Assembly (NCBI GenBank): GCA_016930935.1
Contig: JAFGFT010000008.1
Coordinates: 39,460 to 103,459, forward strand
From: Dehalococcoidia bacterium
GTDB taxonomy: Bacteria; Chloroflexota; Dehalococcoidia; GIF9; AB-539-J10
DNA length: 64,000 nucleotides
Direction: 5' to 3'
Position 1 is the first letter of the stretch. Every line of letters starts with the position of its first letter. A program made the translations under genes and the position numbers. Below, one piece after another: positions 8,859 to 17,235 of the stretch. The notes beneath the pieces are model-generated. The model had not been told where the DNA came from. It made no database searches and saw nothing but the letters and a program-made list of their open reading frames with translations.

Positions 8859-10274
8859 ATGAAAGCGATGAAAGAGAATCACTCTGCGGGTGCTGCCCGA
8901 CAGAACATGTTTGCGAATCAGCCCGTCAAGTCGCTTCTCTGGAGACTTGCCTTGCCTGCGATGGGCGGCATGCTGTCCATGGCTCTGTACAACGTTGTCG
9001 ATACGATCTTCGTTGGCCGTGGGGTGGGCTCGCTCGCAATCACAGGAGTGACACTGGCCTTTCCGGTAATGATGTTTACGATGGCCCTTGGGCAGATGGT
9101 GGGTATCGGTGCCGCGTCAATTGTGTCCAGAAACCTTGGGGCTGGTGATCTGAAGAAGGCCGAGTCAACGCTGGGAAATGCTGTTGCCTTGACTGTCATC
9201 ATGGGATTGGTGATGACCGTTCTGGCATTGCTGAATATCTCCACCCTTCTGGAGTGGTTCGGTGCGTCTGACGTCGTCGCGCCCTATGCGCGTGACTATC
9301 TGTCTGTAGTCCTTGTCGGAACGTTGTTCGCGATGTTTGCCATGGGCATCAACAACATCGCCCGCGCTGAGGGGAATGCGCGTGTCGCAATGATGTGCAT
9401 GATTCTCGGTGCTGGCATCAACATCATCCTGGACCCCGTCTTCATATTCCTGTTGGATATGGGGGTGCGTGGGGCGGCGATAGCGACCGTCATCTCGCAG
9501 GTGCTCCAGGTGGCCTTCCTGATACGGTACTTCATTTCGAGCAAGAGCACCCTGAGGCTGAGCCCTGCGATTATCAGGTTGCATGGAAGGCTTGCCCGGG
9601 AAATCCTGGCCGTGGGAGCCCCCGCTTTCGTCAGGATGGGTGCCGCCAGCCTGATGGTTCTCATTATCAACAGAACACTCGGGTTCTACAGCGGTGACAT
9701 GGCCATCGCGGCGTTTGGCATCGCGAACAGGGCCATGATGTTCGCTGCCATGCCACTGATGGGTATCGCGCAGGGGCTCCAGCCGGTACTCGGGTTTTCG
9801 TATGGTGCGAGACAGTATCGACGGGCTCTGGAGGTGACCAGATATGCTCTTTTTGTTGGGACATGTGTATCGGTCATTGGCTTCCTGTTCCTTGCACTGG
9901 TGCCCGAGCCAATCGTCCGGATCTTCACCACGGATCCGGTGCTGATTGAGCAGGGTGTCTATGCGGCTGAGCGGATGTTTGTCGTGTTCTTCCTGGTGGG
10001 GTTCCAGATTGTGGGCTCAACGGTGTTTCAGGCTCTCGGCAAAGTGACGAAGTCGTTCATCACATCGACATCCAGACAGGTTCTCTTCTTCATACCTCTC
10101 GTTCTAGTCCTGCCCCGATTCCTGCAGGCAGACGGTGTCTGGCTGACTTTCCCTCTCAGTGACGCGCTGTCGTTTGTCTTGACTGCTGCGCTGATAGTAC
10201 CGCAGCTTCGAGAGTTCAGCCGTAAGATGGACGAACCACTGCCGGTGGTGACTGGTGCAACCTCCAGTTCCTAG
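8859..10274 (+). CDS. MATE family multidrug/sodium antiporter
   Basis: The protein has about 471 residues and twelve predicted membrane helices in two related halves (SLLWRLALPAMGGMLSMALYN and REILAVGAPAFVRMGAASLM). The family hallmarks are NVVDTIFVGRGVGS early, the helix-break ASIVSRNLGAGD, and LMGIAQGLQPVLGFSYGA in the second half. MATE proteins export cationic drugs or metabolites in exchange for Na+ or H+. It belongs to the DinF/NorM-like branch, and the substrate is not evident. The start is uncertain: ATG 8859 was chosen, but TTG 8838 and ATG 8868 are in frame and none has a strong ribosome site. A TATAAT at 8809-8814 could be its -10 box, though no -35 is visible. Confidence 0.93.
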   Translation: MKAMKENHSAGAARQNMFANQPVKSLLWRLALPAMGGMLSMALYNVVDTIFVGRGVGSLAITGVTLAFPVMMFTMALGQMVGIGAASIVSRNLGAGDLKKAESTLGNAVALTVIMGLVMTVLALLNISTLLEWFGASDVVAPYARDYLSVVLVGTLFAMFAMGINNIARAEGNARVAMMCMILGAGINIILDPVFIFLLDMGVRGAAIATVISQVLQVAFLIRYFISSKSTLRLSPAIIRLHGRLAREILAVGAPAFVRMGAASLMVLIINRTLGFYSGDMAIAAFGIANRAMMFAAMPLMGIAQGLQPVLGFSYGARQYRRALEVTRYALFVGTCVSVIGFLFLALVPEPIVRIFTTDPVLIEQGVYAAERMFVVFFLVGFQIVGSTVFQALGKVTKSFITSTSRQVLFFIPLVLVLPRFLQADGVWLTFPLSDALSFVLTAALIVPQLREFSRKMDEPLPVVTGATSSS

Positions 10275-10324
10275 TCAGTTCTTCTTCACGTCATGGCTCT
10301 GACTGACTTTTCATCGCTGGGATT

Positions 10325-10343
10325 CCCGCGACGTCAGCGCGGG
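10325..10343 (+). terminator. GC-rich hairpin after the MATE gene
   Basis: CCCGCG (10325-10330) pairs with CGCGGG (10338-10343) around a seven-base loop, 50 bases after the MATE stop. The T-run is absent, so the terminator role is tentative. Confidence 0.4.
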
Positions 10344-10441
10344 TGCGTGGAGTGGGTGCCTTCGTACAGATAAGCGTTCACACGCTATACTAAACAGGTT
10401 GTCGTTGCGGTGCCCGCTGTTGGCGGGCCGGTACAAGAGAA

Positions 10442-11464
10442 ATGCGTCCAAAGGCGATTGGCTTGCTGTCAGGAGGGCTCGACTCAGTCCTTGCTATCAG
10501 ACTCGTGATGGAGCAGGGGATTGAAGTCGTGGCACTCCATGTCGTCCTTCCGTTCGTGGCCAGGTCGAAATGCGCCGGACCCGCAGCGGAATGGCTGGGG
10601 ATTCGCCTGGTTGAACGGGAATTGGGAGAAGACTTCGTAGATGTGCTGAGGAATCCGAAGTATGGCTACGGCAAAGGCTTCAACCCATGCATAGACTGTC
10701 ACCTGTACATGCTTCGTATGGCGCGTCAACTTATGGAGGATGAGGGAGCCGATTTCGTAGTGACCGGGGATGTGTTGAAGCAGAGACCCAAGAGCCAGAC
10801 GCTGAACGCATTGGGTATAGAGGACAAGTGGTCAGGCCTCAAGGGGCTCATCGTGAGGCCTCTCAGTGGTGCGCAACTGGCGCCAACTTTGCCGGAGGCG
10901 GCGGGAGTGGTGGATCGGGCGAGATTCCTTTCTCTTATCGGCAAGAACCGAAAGCCACAGTTGGAGCTTGCTCGTGATATGGGTCTCACGGCTTTCAGCC
11001 CCCCCGCCGGTGGCTGCGCGCTCACCAATCGCGAGTTTGGGGTCAAGGCAAGGACCTTCTTCTCACTGGTGCCTCATGTGACGCTGGATGACCTCGCACT
11101 GTTGCGCTGGGGGCGTCATTTCTATCGGGCAGGCGCCCACATAGTGGTGGGGAAAGACCGCAAAGAAAACAGCCACATCATGGAGTTGAGGAAGCCCGAC
11201 GACGTGGTCTTTCGGGCCTCTGACGTGGGAAGCCCAATCGTGCTCCTGCGGGGCGAGGTGACGCAACTGACACTGGTGGCAGCCGCGCAGTTGACGGCCG
11301 TATACTCGGACACGTCTTCAGGGGACGTTGCGAACGTGAAGTACTTCGGCGCTGGTCTGCAGGGCAGCGTTGCCATAGAGCAGTCTGCGGGAGAGCAGGG
11401 GCCGGCCAACGGCCAGAACGGAGTGACCGCTCGAACGTGTCCCGTCCTGGCCCTGATGGGCTAG
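10442..11464 (+). CDS. PP-loop ATP pyrophosphatase, MnmA/ThiI-like tRNA thiolation family
   Basis: The N-terminus has the PP-loop GLLSGGLDSVLA (residues 7-18), which binds ATP and activates a base or acid as an adenylate. NPCIDCH (Cys83, Cys86) and a later GGCALTN match the paired Cys seen in 2-thiouridylases. The family is therefore close to MnmA/ThiI-like thiolation enzymes, and the 340-residue length suits the shorter variant without a full MnmA C-terminus. The exact tRNA position or product is not clear. Its TAG stop lies inside the palindrome CTAG (11461-11464), which also forms the stop of the convergent aminotransferase, so the two genes overlap by four bases. Ribosome site is weak (AAGAGA). 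Confidence 0.82.
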   Translation: MRPKAIGLLSGGLDSVLAIRLVMEQGIEVVALHVVLPFVARSKCAGPAAEWLGIRLVERELGEDFVDVLRNPKYGYGKGFNPCIDCHLYMLRMARQLMEDEGADFVVTGDVLKQRPKSQTLNALGIEDKWSGLKGLIVRPLSGAQLAPTLPEAAGVVDRARFLSLIGKNRKPQLELARDMGLTAFSPPAGGCALTNREFGVKARTFFSLVPHVTLDDLALLRWGRHFYRAGAHIVVGKDRKENSHIMELRKPDDVVFRASDVGSPIVLLRGEVTQLTLVAAAQLTAVYSDTSSGDVANVKYFGAGLQGSVAIEQSAGEQGPANGQNGVTARTCPVLALMG

Positions 11465-12834
11465 GCGTACCTCTCTTCTACCCTCCGGACGGCATCTTCT
11501 ATGGCGTCACATACCATCGACAACTCTGAATCCGTGCTTGTCAGAGGCAGGTACATCGTGATGGTGTTGCCGTAGTGTGGGAACTGGCATGTCAGCAGGA
11601 CACCGTGCTCTCGTCCAACTTCGTTTATGAGAGACGTGACTGCTGCGGGATCATCGAATCGTTCCTTCGTATTCTTGTCTCGCACTAGTTCGATGCCCTG
11701 TATCGCTCCGTTGATTCTGACGTCTCCGACGATTGAGGATTGTGATGCAAACGAGCGCAGGCGTGTTCCAGTTATGGTGCCTATCTCCTGCGCACGTTTG
11801 ACGAGTCCGTGCTTTTCTACGTACTCGAGTCCCGCGAGTCCTGCGGCCGCAAGATACGCGAGTCCGCCGTAGGTGAATCCATGATGCATGCTCTCAGTCT
11901 TGACGATTACCTGTCCAATCTCCTCCGTCATGTGGGTCACCGCAAGTGCACCACAACCGGCCGATATCGACTTGCCGAGACAGATGATGTCGGGCACGAT
12001 TCCGCGCTTTTCAGATTCGAACCATGCACCGGACTTGGCGATTCCTGTGATTACTTCGTCGACAACGAGGAGAATGCCATATCGGGTGCATGTCTCCCGG
12101 ATGGCTTTCATGTAGCCCTCAGGCGGTGGGACGATGCCGAGGCCTGTGTTGGTGCACTCCGTTATGACGCACGCGATGGTGTCCGGATCCTCAAACTGAA
12201 TGACGCGCTCGAGGTCCCTTGCGCAGAGAAGGCGACATTCGGGATACGTCTTCTCGTACGGGCACCTGTAGCAATTGGGTGCATTGAAGGAGACGAAGCC
12301 TCCCATGAGAGGTTCGTAGGGTGCCCTGCGGAATGTGTGTCCGCTCGCGCTGGACATTCCGAGACTCATCCCGTGATAGTCTCCTGGTATGCGGTGAAGG
12401 ATCTTGTACTTTCCTCCCTTTCCACACGCTTTCCAATACTGCCTGGCTATCTTGATGGCCCCTTCCGTCGCGTCCGTACCATTGCATCCGAAGATGCTGT
12501 ACTTCAGGTCTCCGGGGGACAGGCTCGCAATCTTCTCCGCGAGCCTGAGAATTGGCCCTGTGGGTACGAAGAGGGGTGTGGTGGAAGGGATGCGTGCCAT
12601 CTCTGACTTGAGCGCATCCATCACTTCTGGAAGTCCAAACCCAAGATATGAGGCAGATGCACACGATTCTGTGTCGAAAAGCTTGTTTCCCAGTATGTCT
12701 ATCGCGTAGTTGCCCTCGGTCGAAGCGATGATTGAACCGGGCTTGCCGTAGAAGGACTCCCCTTTTGCAAAGCCGGAAACGTAGTACTCTCGTGCAAGTC
12801 TGACGAGTGTGTCAGTATCGTCTTGTTGATGCAT
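11461..12834 (-). CDS. Class III PLP-dependent aminotransferase
   Basis: This 457-residue enzyme is in the acetylornithine/4-aminobutyrate/glutamate-semialdehyde aminotransferase fold. Visible motifs are GCNGTDATEGAIKIAR, where the phosphate of PLP binds, VVDEVITG with the Asp that contacts the PLP ring nitrogen, and CLGKSISAG with the Schiff-base Lys. A Cys-rich insert, NCYRCPYEKTYPECRLLC, is unusual for the fold and could bind metal. The same insert occurs in a group of class III enzymes of unclear substrate, so I give no specific reaction. The start has GGGAG about eight bases upstream. The gene ends sharing CTAG with the PP-loop gene and is divergent from the universal stress gene. Confidence 0.92.
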   Translation of the reverse strand: MHQQDDTDTLVRLAREYYVSGFAKGESFYGKPGSIIASTEGNYAIDILGNKLFDTESCASASYLGFGLPEVMDALKSEMARIPSTTPLFVPTGPILRLAEKIASLSPGDLKYSIFGCNGTDATEGAIKIARQYWKACGKGGKYKILHRIPGDYHGMSLGMSSASGHTFRRAPYEPLMGGFVSFNAPNCYRCPYEKTYPECRLLCARDLERVIQFEDPDTIACVITECTNTGLGIVPPPEGYMKAIRETCTRYGILLVVDEVITGIAKSGAWFESEKRGIVPDIICLGKSISAGCGALAVTHMTEEIGQVIVKTESMHHGFTYGGLAYLAAAGLAGLEYVEKHGLVKRAQEIGTITGTRLRSFASQSSIVGDVRINGAIQGIELVRDKNTKERFDDPAAVTSLINEVGREHGVLLTCQFPHYGNTITMYLPLTSTDSELSMVCDAIEDAVRRVEERYA

Positions 12835-13130
12835 CGCTATAACTCCCTGGAGACAGGGTCGGCTTTCCGGGCAATCGGTGGTATCTCTCCCCGCTCCGAC
12901 ATGATGGCAAAAGGTACATCAGGCTGGCCACGTTCGCAAGCGCATGCACGTCTGAATAAGGCCACATTCTTTGTGGTGGTGAAGACCTGTGTGCACTCGT
13001 CGGCGATATCTGCATAAGCACAAACGTTGTGGTAGTATCGTCAATCAACAACTCATGCGGAGCAGCTCATCAATGTACCTTCATGGATTGACGGGGAATA
13101 TGAGTTGCTCGAACGCGAAGGAGGATGATT

Positions 13131-13592
13131 GTGTACAGGAAGATGCTGGTGCCCCTCGACACTTCTGACATTGCTGAGTGCGTCTTTGATCACGTGAGCG
13201 AGATTGCGACAGCGCGAGCAATTCCGGAGGTTGAACTGCTTGTTGTTGTGGAACCTGTCAGGCCTGCTGCTGTCGCCTATTTCGGCAGCGATCGCGTAGA
13301 GGAAGCCGAGGATACTGCCCGGAAATCAGCGGTCAGGTATCTCGACAAAGTGAAGGCGAATCTTGGTCTAACGACCTCAAACGTCAAAGTGAATGTTGTC
13401 TCTGGCCAGCCTGCGGATGAGATTCTCAAGTTTGTTGAAGAGAATGACGTTGACCTTGTAGTGATGAGTTCTCACGGAAACTCAGGTGTGTCCGGCTGGT
13501 TTCTTGGCAACACTGTGGAGAAGGTATTGCGACGTTCCATAGCCCCCGTGTTCCTTGTCCCCCACCCTTCATGTCGTCGCCCTGTTGCCTGA
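13131..13592 (+). CDS. Universal stress protein, UspA family
   Basis: This 153-residue protein has a single Usp domain: YRKMLVPLDTSDIAE at the N-terminus, DLVVMSSHGNSG (the ATP-binding G-2x-G-9x-G region) and NTVEKVLRRSIAPVFLVP at the C-terminus. Usp proteins respond to starvation and stress, and ATP-binding types act as sensors or partners. GTG 13131 was chosen because GAAGGAGG (13117-13124) lies six bases before it; the nearby ATG 13125 is too close to that site. A perfect 11-base hairpin (13617-13642) follows the gene. The upstream 296-base divergent region holds no other gene. Confidence 0.95.
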   Translation: MYRKMLVPLDTSDIAECVFDHVSEIATARAIPEVELLVVVEPVRPAAVAYFGSDRVEEAEDTARKSAVRYLDKVKANLGLTTSNVKVNVVSGQPADEILKFVEENDVDLVVMSSHGNSGVSGWFLGNTVEKVLRRSIAPVFLVPHPSCRRPVA

Positions 13593-13616
13593 ACGGACGC
13601 CTAGTGCGTGATTTGC

Positions 13617-13642
13617 GGCAGGACTCCTTTCGGAGTCCTGCC
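13617..13642 (+). terminator. Perfect hairpin with TTTC loop after the universal stress gene
   Basis: GGCAGGACTCC (13617-13627) and GGAGTCCTGCC (13632-13642) pair perfectly around the tetraloop TTTC. It starts 25 bases after the stop. There is no T-run after it. Confidence 0.7.
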
Positions 13643-13682
13643 TTGATATGGAAAGACGACGCCCGACCATGTAGCATGGCAT

Positions 13683-14180
13683 GTGATGAGACATGTTCTT
13701 GGAATAGCATCTGCTGCCCTGGCTGCCGGTGACCCTGCCTTCCGCACTCTGGAATTGGATTTCCTCAGACTCGCCTACGCTGTGGCACATCTCAATGCGA
13801 AGGGAGACGACACGTGTGGATACATCGTCGTGCTCAGGCAGGAGATTCGTGATGTACTGCGACGTCTTCGCGCGAAATATGAGGTCGGAGATGGCGTCAA
13901 CATTGTGTTTGCGAGTCTGCTTGTGAGTGACATGACCCGGCTGTCTGATGCCTCGGACCTGTTACAGAGTGACGATTCATCTGGAGCGGGCAGAGATATT
14001 GCAAGGGAAGTCGCATTGAGTAGTCTGCGCCGTGAGGTATTTGACCGTGAACCCTGCGTCGAGGAGCTGGTTTCTACCGTTACCTTGCCTTTCGACGTAG
14101 CGTGGGATTTCTACGGAGTGGTGCGGGATGATAGTCTGCAGTCTGAATCCGCGGTTGAAATGTCTCCCCGGCTGTTCTAG
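13683..14180 (+). CDS. Hypothetical 165-residue protein
   Basis: The frame begins with GTG 13683 (MMRHVLGIASAALAAG) and ends at 14180. Codon use is like neighbouring genes, which argues that it is real. The predicted protein is soluble and mainly helical, for example VVLRQEIRDVLRRLRAKY, with an acidic middle (LSDASDLLQSDDSSGAG). I do not recognise the family. It lies after the hairpin of the universal stress gene and 140 bases before a small membrane protein on the same strand. A good ribosome site is missing, so the start may be wrong. Confidence 0.55.
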   Translation: MMRHVLGIASAALAAGDPAFRTLELDFLRLAYAVAHLNAKGDDTCGYIVVLRQEIRDVLRRLRAKYEVGDGVNIVFASLLVSDMTRLSDASDLLQSDDSSGAGRDIAREVALSSLRREVFDREPCVEELVSTVTLPFDVAWDFYGVVRDDSLQSESAVEMSPRLF

Positions 14181-14322
14181 CGCAGATGTGGCTGTTTCAG
14201 AACTGCGTATTGTGGACATGTGTTGTGGGTGTTGCCTATCATGCAACAGTCAGTGACCGGGTCAGGACCGGAATCGAGGATGAGAGAGAGTATCACGGTG
14301 ACACCGTCAACGGAGGTGGACA

Positions 14323-14469
14323 ATGGATCGCAACGTCCTGTTCGGGGTAGTTCTTCTGGTTCTCGGGATACTTGTGCTGGTCGCTCCCGGCTTCCTGCAG
14401 GCCGTGGTAGGAGTAGTGCTGATAGTTGTTGGCCTGCTTGCTGTCCTTGGTAGAAGGAACATTCTGTAG
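14323..14469 (+). CDS. Small hydrophobic membrane protein, DUF3096-like
   Basis: A 48-residue ORF, MDRNVLFGVVLLVLG at its start and GRRNIL at its end, is preceded by a near-ideal CGGAGGTGG three to five bases before the ATG. Two hydrophobic segments (about 6-21 and 27-43) are linked by APGFLQ. The pattern G-I-L-V-L-V-A-P, then V-V-G-L-L, resembles the small membrane family DUF3096. The function is unknown. An inverted repeat (14480-14505), 10 bases past the stop, could end the transcript. Confidence 0.72.
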   Translation: MDRNVLFGVVLLVLGILVLVAPGFLQAVVGVVLIVVGLLAVLGRRNIL

Positions 14470-14479
14470 CAGCCTGTTG

Positions 14480-14505
14480 CGCCATCGCTGCTTCGCCGGA
14501 TGGCG
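14480..14505 (+). terminator. Inverted repeat after the small membrane protein
   Basis: CGCCATC (14480-14486) pairs with GATGGCG (14499-14505) around a 12-base loop, just after the stop at 14469. Confidence 0.4.
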
Positions 14506-14685
14506 GCATCTGTTGTGTGTCAGCACGTCGGGCATGAGTGTCCTATCTGCTGGGCGACTGGTCCGTTCTCGTCGTCTATCGTGATGTTCTACTCTTCTTG
14601 CTTCGCCATGCATCTCCGTCTTCAGGTGAAGGTGCGGATGGGTGTGTTCTGAGCGAGGAGGTTCAGGCGAATCACTCCGCTGTGT
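14506..14685. other. Intergenic stretch with a free ribosome-site-like sequence
   Basis: No gene is supported here. GAGCGAGGAGG (14651-14661) is a good ribosome-site match but is 24 or more bases from the first usable start codon of the small Cys-rich ORF that follows. Confidence 0.4.
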
Positions 14686-14805
14686 GTGTTGAACCAGGAT
14701 TACAGTGAGTGCTCACCCGCGCAGTGCAACGGATGTGGCCGGTACCCGTGTGAGGCAATGCCATTCCATCCGATGTGTCAGGGACAGACCGCTCCTCAGC
14801 ACTAG
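14686..14805 (+). CDS. Possible 39-residue Cys-rich peptide
   Basis: From GTG 14686 or TTG 14689 the frame reads a short peptide with CSPAQCNGCGRYPCEAMP and a fifth Cys nearby (HPMCQ). It has five Cys in about 23 residues, a density typical of metal-binding or disulfide peptides. Its TAG stop shares the palindrome CTAG with the stop of the convergent trehalose gene, the same arrangement as at 11461. Against it, the nearest ribosome-site match (14654-14661) is too far upstream of these starts, and a short frame can be Cys-rich by chance. Treat it as a candidate. Confidence 0.35.
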   Translation: MLNQDYSECSPAQCNGCGRYPCEAMPFHPMCQGQTAPQH

Positions 14806-16991
14806 TCTTCTACTGTGAGAAGGTCTCTCAGCAAGGTGGTGACTTTGCCGGGCGAGCCAAGATTATAGTGCGCTGCGGTGGTGCCGAAGCCGACCTTTAT
14901 TGACCATGCCCCATCGGGCAGGGCCCTGAAGGTGTCCTCGTCTGTCCAGTCATCGCCTATTGCAAGGATGAAGTCGTAGTTGCCCTCTGAGAACCAACGC
15001 TGCGCGGCTCTCCCTTTGTTCACTCCTGAGTTTTTGACTTCAACTACCTTGCTGCCTTCGAGTACCTGGAGGTTGAGGTTTGTGGTGAGCGCTTCGAGGT
15101 GTAGCACAAGCTCACGAGCTCGGAGGTCGCCTAGCCGCGAATCTGACCTGCGGTATTGGAATGCCAGCGAGAAGTCTTTCTCTTCCACGAATGAGCCGGG
15201 GGTTCTATCGGCGTAGAGTTCGAATATCGGCCTCACTTCCTCCTTCCATTCTGCGTTCAAAGACTCGAACATCTCCCAGTCGTCAGCCCCCTTTGGCTTG
15301 AGCCAGACGCCATGCTCCGCAACCATTCCAATGTGCAACTCGCCGAACCAGCCATTGAGTGAAGTCCTTTCTCTTCCGCTTATGAGCACGACATCCGTGT
15401 TCTCACTGTTGGACAGGGTAGAGAGAAGCTCCAGCACTTCCTGGGTGGGAACAGCCTTCGATGGCCGGGAAAAGAAGGGCACGAGCGTTCCATCGTAGTC
15501 GAGCAGGAGCAGTCTGCGTTGCGCCTGCTGATAGTCTTTGACCAGCTTGCGGCGTGCCTGCGCACCCAGGACTCGAGTTCTGAGTTCTTCCTGTGCACTT
15601 GCCGTCTCTTGAAGGGTATTGAGGAAATCCTCGGCCCATCGGCGAACATCGTAGCGCCTCAGGCGGCGCTGCATGACGCGTAGACGTTCGCCCTGTTCGG
15701 CGTCGGTCATGGCGAAGGCGGTTTCAAGCGAGGCGACAAGGTCTTCCTCATTGTTCACATTGACGGTGACTGCTTCTCCCAGTTCCTTTGCGGCTCCCGC
15801 AGTCTCACTCAGTATCAGGACTCCGCGTCCATCCGTCCGTGATGCGAGATACTCCTTGGCAACGAGATTCATTCCATCCCTGAGGGGTGTCACCAGTGCC
15901 ACGTCTGCCCGCCGGTAGAGAGCGACCAGCGACTCGAAGGGCACGGAGCGATACGTGTAGGTGATGGGCGTCCACCTGAGGCTGCCATGCTTCCCGTTGA
16001 TGGCCCCCACAAGTTCATCAATCTGCTTCTTGAGGAGGGCATAGCGTGCCACCATCGTGCGGGACGGGACGACAACGAGCACGAACTTGAGTTTCTCCCG
16101 GTACTGGGGATTGCGGTCCAGGAACAGGTCAAATGCGTCGAGTCTCTGAAGGATGCCCTTCGTATAGTCGAGCCTGTCTACAGATAGAATTGTTCTCCGT
16201 TCCCGGAAGCTCTCGTTCAACTTGTCGACCTCTTTCTCAACCTCGGGTGAGTTGGCGGCTGAGGCGAACCGGCTGTAGTCGATGCCCATCGGAAACACAT
16301 CGACCCTGGTTGACCTGTCTCCTACCGGAATCCGTCCCATCCAGGACTCGTGCCCAAGCAGGAAGCGAACACTCGCGAGAAAATGGCCCGCATAGTCCCA
16401 GGTGTGGAAGCCGACAAGGTCAGATGCCATGATTCCCTCAAGAATCTCCGTGCGCCATGGAAGCATCCGGAACATCTCGATTGACGGGAAAGGAATATGG
16501 AGGAAGAAGCCTATGGTGGGATCCTGGAGTCGGCTGCGGAGCATCCTGGGAAGGAGCATGAGCTGGAAATCCTGCACCCAGATGATGTCTCCCTGCTGCC
16601 ATACCTCGACTATGGCGTCACAGAATGTCTGGTTTGCGTGCTCGTACGCTTTCCATGCCGATTCGGAATATGATGCATATTGTGGAAAGTAGTGGAACAG
16701 CGGCCAGATTGTGGCACTGCAGAACTTGTTGTAGTACTCGTCAACTTCTCTTTGAGAGAGGAATACCGGGAGGCAATTCTGAGCGAGGAGCTTCTCGCGA
16801 ATCTCATCTCGGTCTGCGGAGGAGTTCTTGCGGTCAATGCCGGGCCATCCTATCCACAGTGCATTGTATGACTTGTAGAGTGATGAAAGGCCCGTGGCAA
16901 GACCTCCCGCACTCGGTTCAAAATGCAGGTGGCCTCTGCGTTTGTGCACCGTCACCGGTAGCCGATTTGAGACTATCAGCAGCCTTCCCAT
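14802..16991 (-). CDS. Bifunctional trehalose-6-phosphate synthase/trehalose-phosphatase
   Basis: The 729-residue protein fuses two enzymes. Residues about 1-465 are a GT20 glycosyltransferase: RLLIVSNRLPVTV, FLHIPFPS and TPLRDGMNLVAKEY, which binds the nucleotide sugar and glucose-6-phosphate. Residues about 495-725 are a HAD-IIB phosphatase: LLLLDYDGTLVPF with the nucleophile Asp, ISGRERTSL, and GDDWTDEDTF near the end. Together they make trehalose from a nucleotide glucose and glucose-6-phosphate. Trehalose acts as osmolyte and stress protectant. The ATG at 16991 has GGGAGGTGG upstream; the frame extends to 17138 without domain support. Reading downstream it converges on the Cys-rich ORF. 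Confidence 0.94.
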   Translation of the reverse strand: MGRLLIVSNRLPVTVHKRRGHLHFEPSAGGLATGLSSLYKSYNALWIGWPGIDRKNSSADRDEIREKLLAQNCLPVFLSQREVDEYYNKFCSATIWPLFHYFPQYASYSESAWKAYEHANQTFCDAIVEVWQQGDIIWVQDFQLMLLPRMLRSRLQDPTIGFFLHIPFPSIEMFRMLPWRTEILEGIMASDLVGFHTWDYAGHFLASVRFLLGHESWMGRIPVGDRSTRVDVFPMGIDYSRFASAANSPEVEKEVDKLNESFRERRTILSVDRLDYTKGILQRLDAFDLFLDRNPQYREKLKFVLVVVPSRTMVARYALLKKQIDELVGAINGKHGSLRWTPITYTYRSVPFESLVALYRRADVALVTPLRDGMNLVAKEYLASRTDGRGVLILSETAGAAKELGEAVTVNVNNEEDLVASLETAFAMTDAEQGERLRVMQRRLRRYDVRRWAEDFLNTLQETASAQEELRTRVLGAQARRKLVKDYQQAQRRLLLLDYDGTLVPFFSRPSKAVPTQEVLELLSTLSNSENTDVVLISGRERTSLNGWFGELHIGMVAEHGVWLKPKGADDWEMFESLNAEWKEEVRPIFELYADRTPGSFVEEKDFSLAFQYRRSDSRLGDLRARELVLHLEALTTNLNLQVLEGSKVVEVKNSGVNKGRAAQRWFSEGNYDFILAIGDDWTDEDTFRALPDGAWSIKVGFGTTAAHYNLGSPGKVTTLLRDLLTVED

Positions 16992-17235
16992 GCGTTCATC
17001 CACCTCCCTTGGCATTACAGTAGTCGTCCGAAGCCTACCCGTCCGATTATACGCGCTGGTCTTGTCATGAACAAAGGTTCCCAGCCTGCTCTTTGCTCCC
17101 ACTCGCGGCCTGCCGTACGTTGACCTCTTGAATATCACTCACTAGACTAGATGGCGTAGAATGCGGCCCGGATGTCTTGTCATAACTCGCGGCATTTGCG
17201 CGTGAGTGGAGTCTTAGAGATTGAAGGAGATTCAA

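Noticed and set aside
13116..13130. ATG 13125 as start of the universal stress protein
   Set aside because: The ribosome site GAAGGAGG ends immediately before this ATG; the spacing suits GTG 13131.
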